In this document: in pieces, positions 42,890-46,909 of the stretch
How positions within the stretch are numbered: the first letter of the stretch is position 1
How the letters are laid out: each line of letters starts with the position of its first letter
NCBI GenBank assembly: GCA_947441695.1
Contig: CANEUK010000001.1
Coordinates: 1 to 46,909 of the forward strand
Length of the DNA stretch: 46,909 nucleotides
Direction of reading: 5' to 3'
Source: Rickettsiales bacterium
GTDB lineage: Bacteria > Pseudomonadota > Alphaproteobacteria > Rickettsiales > UBA1997
The notes under the pieces: model-generated
Databases searched by the model: none
Told to the model about the DNA's origin: nothing
What the model saw: only the letters and a program-made list of their open reading frames with translations
Program-made: the position numbers and the translations under genes

Positions 42890-43030
42890 GCGAATTTTAA
42901 AAAAGTTGGAGTAAGATTATACTGAATCAAATCCGACTTGTGGTCGAACTTGGGTAATTTCGAATTACTACTCGCCAACGACTAAATACTCACAAGGTTA
43001 TTTTCTTTTAAAGTGAGTTTTGCTTGGTGT

Positions 43031-43097
43031 CGCAAGCATCCGCAACAGATTTTTGGTTTTTACTAAAAATCAAATCTTCAATTGAGTTCTAGTATAA
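43031..43097 (-). repeat. Dispersed repeat, copy C
   Basis: Read on the minus strand it gives ACTCAATTGAAGAT, GATTTTTAGTAAAAACC, AAAAATCTGTTGCGGATGCT, aligning with copy B over its whole length. It ends in the hairpin GCTTG (43022-43026) / CAAGC (43033-43037). Confidence 0.75.
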
Positions 43098-43153
43098 AAG
43101 GAGTTTTTCTTTTGTTCGAATTAAAAATGCTAGAAAAATATGATGTCATGTTA

Positions 43154-43220
43154 GGCCTAGCACCTGCAATAGATTTTATTTTTTTATGAAAATCGATTTC
43201 TTTAATTGAGTTTTGGTATA
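43154..43220 (-). repeat. Dispersed repeat, copy D
   Basis: On the minus strand it gives ATACCAAAACTCAATTAAAG, AAATCGATTTTCATAAA, AAAATCTATTGCAGGTGC. The end carries the palindrome TAGGCCTA (43152-43159). It is the closest copy to E in its AAAATCTATTGC part, linking the two halves of the family. Confidence 0.7.
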
Positions 43221-43517
43221 TTTTGCTGAAGCCATTATTTTGAAAGTCTAACAAGAATTCGATTTGTCGCTTTAAAAGAAAATCTTTGCTTTGAAGTTTT
43301 GGCTGTTAATAAAGACAGGCTCTAGTTCGAGAAATTAATATTTTAGAGTAAGAATTAGGTTTACTGATTGCAGACGATTTTTTTGACGAATGATTTTATA
43401 TCAAATTTAGAAGGTAGAAAGTGTCTTAAATTTAGGGGTATTACCCTCTTGTTTTTTTGTGGTCAAAAAGCCAAGAAGATTATCGCGCTAATTAACTGAT
43501 AAATTTGAATTTAAAAA

Positions 43518-43531
43518 GTTTCACATGAAAC
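43518..43531. promoter_or_regulatory. parS: parS-like ParB-binding site
   Basis: GTTTCACATGAAAC differs at one base from the bacterial parS core GTTTCACGTGAAAC. It lies 361 bp upstream of parA in a gene-free region, where chromosomal parS sites are expected. A hairpin (43534-43558) follows at once. I found no second copy in the window. Confidence 0.7.
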
Positions 43532-43628
43532 AAAGTGTTTTATAGCAAAAAAAACACTAGTTAATCGAAAAATTTACTTGAATTAAAAAATTGCAAAATC
43601 TTACATTGATAGGGTTTTGGAACCTTAG

Positions 43629-43692
43629 ATATACCAAAACTCAATTGAAGAAGTCGATTTTTATAAAAACCAAAAATCTTTTGCGGATTCTC
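43629..43692 (+). repeat. Dispersed repeat, copy B (best-preserved)
   Basis: Reads ATATACCAAAACTCAATTGA, AGAAGTCGATTTTTATAAAA, ACCAAAAATCTTTTGCGG. The first part is identical over 21 nt to copy A (18032-18052), and the whole length aligns with copy C in inverted orientation. Takes the role of reference for the family. Confidence 0.75.
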
Positions 43693-43775
43693 GAAAAAAA
43701 GAAGTGCAGCTCACTTGAAAAGAAAATAACTTTGTGAGTATTCATTCTTTGACAAGGTAGTAATTCAAAGATTGC

Positions 43776-43865
43776 CAAATTCGAGATAAGTCGAATTTGA
43801 TTAGTTATATACCAAAGTCTTTTGGACTTCGATATATTTTAATTTTTTACGCCGAATTAGCGGCG
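43776..43865 (+). promoter_or_regulatory. Three consecutive hairpins and a C7 run in the parA leader
   Basis: CAAATTCGA (43776-43784) pairs with TCGAATTTG (43791-43799), 9 bp. AAGTC (43815-43819) pairs with GACTT (43825-43829) inside TATAT/ATATA arms, followed by TTTTAATTTTTT, which looks like a terminator or attenuator. CGCCG (43850-43854) pairs with CGGCG (43861-43865), followed by seven C residues (43866-43872) only 19 nt before the parA ATG. Such GC runs are rare in this sequence. Confidence 0.5.
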
Positions 43866-43891
43866 CCCCCCCAATTAAAATTATAAATTTA

Positions 43892-44677
43892 ATGCCAATT
43901 CACCACAAAAGAGCTAAAATTTATTCTGTTGTTAATCAAAAAGGCGGTGTGGGAAAAACTACTACCGCAATCAACGTAGCAGCTGCTTTTGCTTCAATGA
44001 AAAAAAAAGTTTTACTAATTGATTCTGATCCCCAAGGCAATGCCAGCACTGGATTTGGAATAGCTCAATCTCAAAGGCAAAAAACGATTTACGAACTTTT
44101 AATCGGCGAATGTCATATTTTAGACACAATAATTCCAACCAAAACTCCAAATCTAAAAATCATCACTTCTACAGTTGATTTATCGGCTTGTGAAATTGAA
44201 TTGGCCAACATTAGCAAAAGAGAGTTTTTGTTGCGCCAAGCTATCAAATCGATAATTTTTGATTACAATTATATCATAATAGATTGTCCTCCTTCACTTG
44301 GTCTTTTGACCATAAACGTCTTAACCGCTTCTGACTCGGTTTTGATTCCGATGCAATGTGAGTTTTTTTCGCTCGAGGGTCTTAGTCATTTACTCACAAC
44401 TCTAGATTTGATAAAGGAAAACCTAAATCACGAGTTAAAAATAGGTGGAATAATTCTAACCATGCGCGACATGCGCAATAAACTAACTCAACAAGTCGAG
44501 ATTGACGTGCGCAGTTTTCTAAAAGAAAAAGTTTTTAAAAACTCTATTCCAAGAAATGTTAGATTGTCCGAGGCTCCTTCTTATGGCATTCCGGGAATAT
44601 TTTATGATTCAAAATGCTTGGGTTCAAAGTCTTATATGAAGCTTGCTAAAGAAATTTTACAAAAAGAATCCAAATAA
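43892..44677 (+). CDS. parA: Chromosome-partitioning ATPase ParA
   Basis: 261 aa, chromosomal ParA/Soj size. Deviant Walker A is VNQKGGVGKTTTAINVA at 13-29, then LLIDSDPQGNASTGFG and Walker B YIIIDCPPSLGLLT, and IPRNVRLSEAPSYGIP near the end. It forms a nucleoid-bound gradient that moves ParB-parS complexes and so segregates origins. It is followed 11 nt later by parB, with a parS-like site upstream. Unlike many alphaproteobacteria, no gidA/gidB genes precede it. Confidence 0.95.
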   Translation: MPIHHKRAKIYSVVNQKGGVGKTTTAINVAAAFASMKKKVLLIDSDPQGNASTGFGIAQSQRQKTIYELLIGECHILDTIIPTKTPNLKIITSTVDLSACEIELANISKREFLLRQAIKSIIFDYNYIIIDCPPSLGLLTINVLTASDSVLIPMQCEFFSLEGLSHLLTTLDLIKENLNHELKIGGIILTMRDMRNKLTQQVEIDVRSFLKEKVFKNSIPRNVRLSEAPSYGIPGIFYDSKCLGSKSYMKLAKEILQKESK

Positions 44678-44688
44678 TTTAAAGAAAT

Positions 44689-45597
44689 ATGACAGAGAAT
44701 AATCAGGAGCAAAAATTGGGCAGAGGTCTTTTGGCTCTAATTGGAGACAGTAAGTCAAAAAAAGAAACATTGCGAGATTTAGACCAAAATTTTAAAAAAA
44801 TTGAGTCAATTAATCTCGATCAAATTATTGCTGGGGTTTATCAACCAAGAAAAAATTTTGATAAAACTGAATTACAAGAATTAGCTGATTCTATCAAAGA
44901 AAATGGACTAATTCAGCCGATAATTTTGCGAAAAGTTTCTGACGAAGATCGTTATGAAATAATTGCTGGAGAGCGTAGATTTCGTGCCGCAAAATTGGCC
45001 GAACTAAAAGAAATTCCTTCAATTGTAAAAAAAATTAATAATCACGAAGCCCTAGAGTTGGCGATTATTGAAAATATCCAAAGAACCGACTTATCTTTAA
45101 TTGAAGAAGCTAGCGGTTACCAACAATTGATGGTGGAATTTTCTTATAAACAAGATCAGGTTGCTAAAAAAATTGGTAAAAGTCGTAGCCATGTTGCTAA
45201 TCTTTTGCGATTACTTAGTTTGCCAAAAAATGTGCAAAAATTTCTTGATAAAAAACAAATTTCAATGGGTCATGCTCGAGCCATAATTAACTCTCGCGAT
45301 CCAGAAAAGCTGGCAAAACAAATTATCGAAAATTCTTTAACTGTTCGCGATGTCGAAGATTTGGTAAGAGATGAAAAGGTTGAAAAAATTAAAAATAATC
45401 TAACTTTTGTTAAAACCGAATCAAAAATAAAACTTATTGACCCAGAATACTTAGCGTCTTTAGAAAAAAAACTTTCTGAATTAAGCCAGATGGAATCAAA
45501 AATTTCGTATAACTCTTTTAAAAATAGCGGACAAATAAAGATTAAATTTGATGATTTTAAAAAAATTAAAACACTGCTCGAAAAGCTAGAGAAATAA
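44689..45597 (+). CDS. parB: Chromosome-partitioning protein ParB
   Basis: 302 aa CTPase and parS-binding clamp. LGRGLLALIGD at the N-terminus is the ParA-interacting start. IIAGVYQPRKNF and the CTP-binding box EIIAGERRFRAAKLAEL (about 84-100) are followed by ENIQRTDLSLIEEASGYQQL, the helix-turn-helix region (QVAKKIGKSRSHVANLLRLL) and a C-terminal dimer domain. Second gene of parAB; should spread from the site at 43518. Confidence 0.95.
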   Translation: MTENNQEQKLGRGLLALIGDSKSKKETLRDLDQNFKKIESINLDQIIAGVYQPRKNFDKTELQELADSIKENGLIQPIILRKVSDEDRYEIIAGERRFRAAKLAELKEIPSIVKKINNHEALELAIIENIQRTDLSLIEEASGYQQLMVEFSYKQDQVAKKIGKSRSHVANLLRLLSLPKNVQKFLDKKQISMGHARAIINSRDPEKLAKQIIENSLTVRDVEDLVRDEKVEKIKNNLTFVKTESKIKLIDPEYLASLEKKLSELSQMESKISYNSFKNSGQIKIKFDDFKKIKTLLEKLEK

Positions 45598-45688
45598 CGG
45601 TTTCTAACTAACTACGTGAGTTTTTGGTTTTTTTTAATCCAAAGTAATTTTATCAATCAAATAACATAAAATTCTATAGCCCACTAGC

Positions 45689-45822
45689 CCAATCTTGCAT
45701 ATTTGTAAAAAAGAAGTTTTTAAGAAAATGCGATAAAAAATAAAAGCTACATCAAGCGATGCAGCGTTATTATTCGAGTAAATTTTTACCAAAAATTTGA
45801 ATTTAGAAATATGCAAGATTGG
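45689..45822. repeat. 16-bp perfect inverted repeats framing a 134-bp element between parB and hisC
   Basis: CCAATCTTGCATATTT (45689-45704) is the exact complement of AAATATGCAAGATTGG (45807-45822). Inside, GCTACATC (45746-45753) and GATGCAGC (45758-45765) form a 7-of-8 bp hairpin with a 4-nt loop, followed by T-rich DNA on the minus strand. No believable ORF. It could be a miniature element or a parB terminator. Confidence 0.6.
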
Positions 45823-45854
45823 ATTGGCATGCTATTTCAACCAAAACTTCTCAA

Positions 45855-46909
45855 ATGAAACTAACAGCGCATCCATATCTTTTCGAGATTGACAATTACA
45901 AGCCAGGAAAGGCAAAAGTTGAAACTCAAAAAGTTATCAAACTTTCTTCAAATGAAAATGCTTTGGGAGCAAGCCCAAAGGCAATTGAAGCTTATAAAAA
46001 TCATGTTGAACGAGTTTTTCGTTACGCCGATGGATCTTGTTGTGACTTGCGTAATTCTATCGCGGATAAAAATGGAATTGATGCTGAAAGAATAGTTTGC
46101 GGGGCTGGTTCAGATGAAATTTTGGCATTTTTAACCGCAGCTTTTGCCAAAGCTGGCGATGAAATAATTTATAGTCAGTATGGTTTTTTAATGTATCCAA
46201 TTTCTGCCAAGCGCGTTGGCGCTAAGGCAATTGCCGTTAAAGAAAATAACTTAAAATCAGATGTTGAGGCAATTTTGGCATCAATAACAAAAAGAACAAA
46301 AATCATTTTTATTGCCAATCCCAACAACCCAACTGGTTCTTATTTAAATAAAGCGCAAATAGAAAAACTAATTAACGGAGTGCAAAAAAATATTTTGATT
46401 GTTTTGGACAATGCTTACGAAGAATTTGTTGATGAAGCTGACTATCCAAACGCAATCGAATTGGTAAATTCTAATGAAAACGTTGTTATGACTCGAACCT
46501 TTTCAAAAATTTACGGATTGGCATCGTTAAGAATTGGTTGGTGCTATTCTTCAAAATACGTTTCTGAAGCCTTAAATAAAGTTCGTGGACCTTTTAATGT
46601 TGGGGGTCCAGCCCAAGTTGCGGCGATCGCAGCTTTGCAGGATGATGACTTTTTTGAAGCCTCTAAAAATCACAATAAAAAGTGGCTGAAAATCCTTTTT
46701 GCCGAGTTTGCCAAAATTGATGGATTAAAAACCTATCCGTCAATTGCCAATTTTATTTTGCTTGATTTTGGCAACTCTGAAATTTGTCAAAAGGTGAATG
46801 AAAGTCTTTTGAAAAAAGGTGTTATTTTTCGTGAAATGACGGCTTATGGATTACCAACTTGCTTGCGCATGAGTATTGGAACCGATGAAGAAAATTTAGT
46901 AGCTTTGCA
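45855..46909 (+). CDS. hisC: Histidinol-phosphate aminotransferase HisC, 3' end beyond the window
   Basis: Open from the ATG at 45855 to the window edge (351 codons). It is a PLP fold-type I aminotransferase: KLSSNENALGASPKAIEA, FRYADGSCCDLRNSIA, CGAGSDEILAFLTAAF, IANPNNPTGSY, LDNAYEEFVD, and the PLP-lysine motif TFSKIYGLASLRIGW. The final part, LPTCLRMSIGTDEEN, holds the substrate arginine. It converts imidazole-acetol phosphate to histidinol phosphate in histidine synthesis. Alphaproteobacterial HisC enzymes may also act on aromatic amino acids. Only a few residues should be missing. Confidence 0.92.
   Translation, partial: MKLTAHPYLFEIDNYKPGKAKVETQKVIKLSSNENALGASPKAIEAYKNHVERVFRYADGSCCDLRNSIADKNGIDAERIVCGAGSDEILAFLTAAFAKAGDEIIYSQYGFLMYPISAKRVGAKAIAVKENNLKSDVEAILASITKRTKIIFIANPNNPTGSYLNKAQIEKLINGVQKNILIVLDNAYEEFVDEADYPNAIELVNSNENVVMTRTFSKIYGLASLRIGWCYSSKYVSEALNKVRGPFNVGGPAQVAAIAALQDDDFFEASKNHNKKWLKILFAEFAKIDGLKTYPSIANFILLDFGNSEICQKVNESLLKKGVIFREMTAYGLPTCLRMSIGTDEENLVAL

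Larger units (their letters stand above)
42890..43891. other. 1-kb gene-free region before parA, with repeats, parS-like site and hairpins
   Basis: No convincing ORF in either strand. It contains three copies of the dispersed repeat (43031-43097 minus, 43154-43220 minus, 43629-43692 plus), a parS-like site (43518-43531), an AGTGTTTT/AAAACACT hairpin (43534-43558), a weak GGGTA-type hairpin before a T run (43436-43455), and three hairpins next to parA. The outermost two repeat copies face outwards, so 43031-43692 is framed by ~65-bp inverted repeats. It could be a centromere region, an eroded mobile element, or both. Confidence 0.6.

Noticed and set aside
43436..43455. GGGTA/TACCC hairpin before a T run as a firm terminator
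   Set aside because: The stem is only 4 bp with a 3-nt loop, and no gene ends nearby on the plus strand.
42890..43891. CRISPR array or tRNA genes in the 1-kb gap
   Set aside because: The repeats are few, in mixed orientation and not regularly spaced; no tRNA cloverleaf or T-loop sequence was seen here or elsewhere in the window.
45634..45816. 60-codon minus-strand frame between parB and hisC
   Set aside because: It lies inside the inverted-repeat element, has no ribosome-binding site and a low-complexity composition typical of AT-rich noise.

Overview
The window is AT-rich (roughly one third G+C by eye). It carries an alphaproteobacterial gene set: ftsY, murG, a rodZ-like gene, asmA, panB, argF, argB, grpE, clpP-clpX, bolA, hemE, waaA, ubiH-type, purH, parA-parB and hisC. 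Complete-looking arginine, pantothenate, purine, histidine and heme genes argue against a strongly reduced Rickettsia-type parasite. LPS, Tat, prepilin and two-partner-secretion genes show a Gram-negative envelope. I would place it as an AT-rich alphaproteobacterium, possibly near Rickettsiales, but the species is not recognisable from sequence alone.

Layout. 1-2391: truncated prepilin peptidase (minus), then an NlpD-like LysM/degenerate-M23 protein and FtsY. 2474-8268 (minus): an unknown protein, then typA and a tight rph / putative Fe(II)-2-oxoglutarate oxygenase / rlmN operon. 8546-11293 (plus): an extracytoplasmic flavinylation module made of a DUF6662-like outer-membrane protein, an FMN-binding protein, ApbE and a His-rich four-helix membrane protein. 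11362-16953 (minus): the murG-rodZ-asmA-panB operon. 17040-22456: argF, grpE, clpP-clpX, bolA, a probable oriC at 21151-21412, then hemE. 22524-30607: orphan TpsB transporter, a frameshifted outer-membrane protein, waaA, ubiH-like, argB and purH. 30643-32645: a small scar containing an HsdS fragment, a solitary ParA-like ATPase, a decayed ISXO2/IS1595-type transposase and a possible cmk 3' fragment.

32772-42889 is the most unusual region: twelve genes in a row on the minus strand. In transcription order they are an SPFH-SHOCT protein, two zinc-ribbon DUF4178 proteins, a 45-residue membrane peptide, DUF350, a membrane-fused polyamine aminopropyltransferase, a Tat-exported FAD amine-oxidase-like enzyme, a His-rich polytopic protein of unknown family, SpeD, DUF2256, DUF3429 and an iron-sulfur (FeS-BCP) photolyase/cryptochrome. 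The first nine look like a polyamine-linked membrane system: SpeD makes decarboxylated AdoMet, the membrane synthase transfers aminopropyl groups, and an exported oxidase may act on the product. The last three are a light-response or DNA-repair unit.

42890-43891 is a 1-kb gene-free stretch with a near-perfect parS site, several hairpins and three copies of a newly noticed ~65-bp dispersed repeat. It leads into parA-parB, followed by hisC, which runs off the end. Origin-like DNA beside hemE, about 22 kb from parS/parAB, suggests this window spans the chromosome's origin domain.
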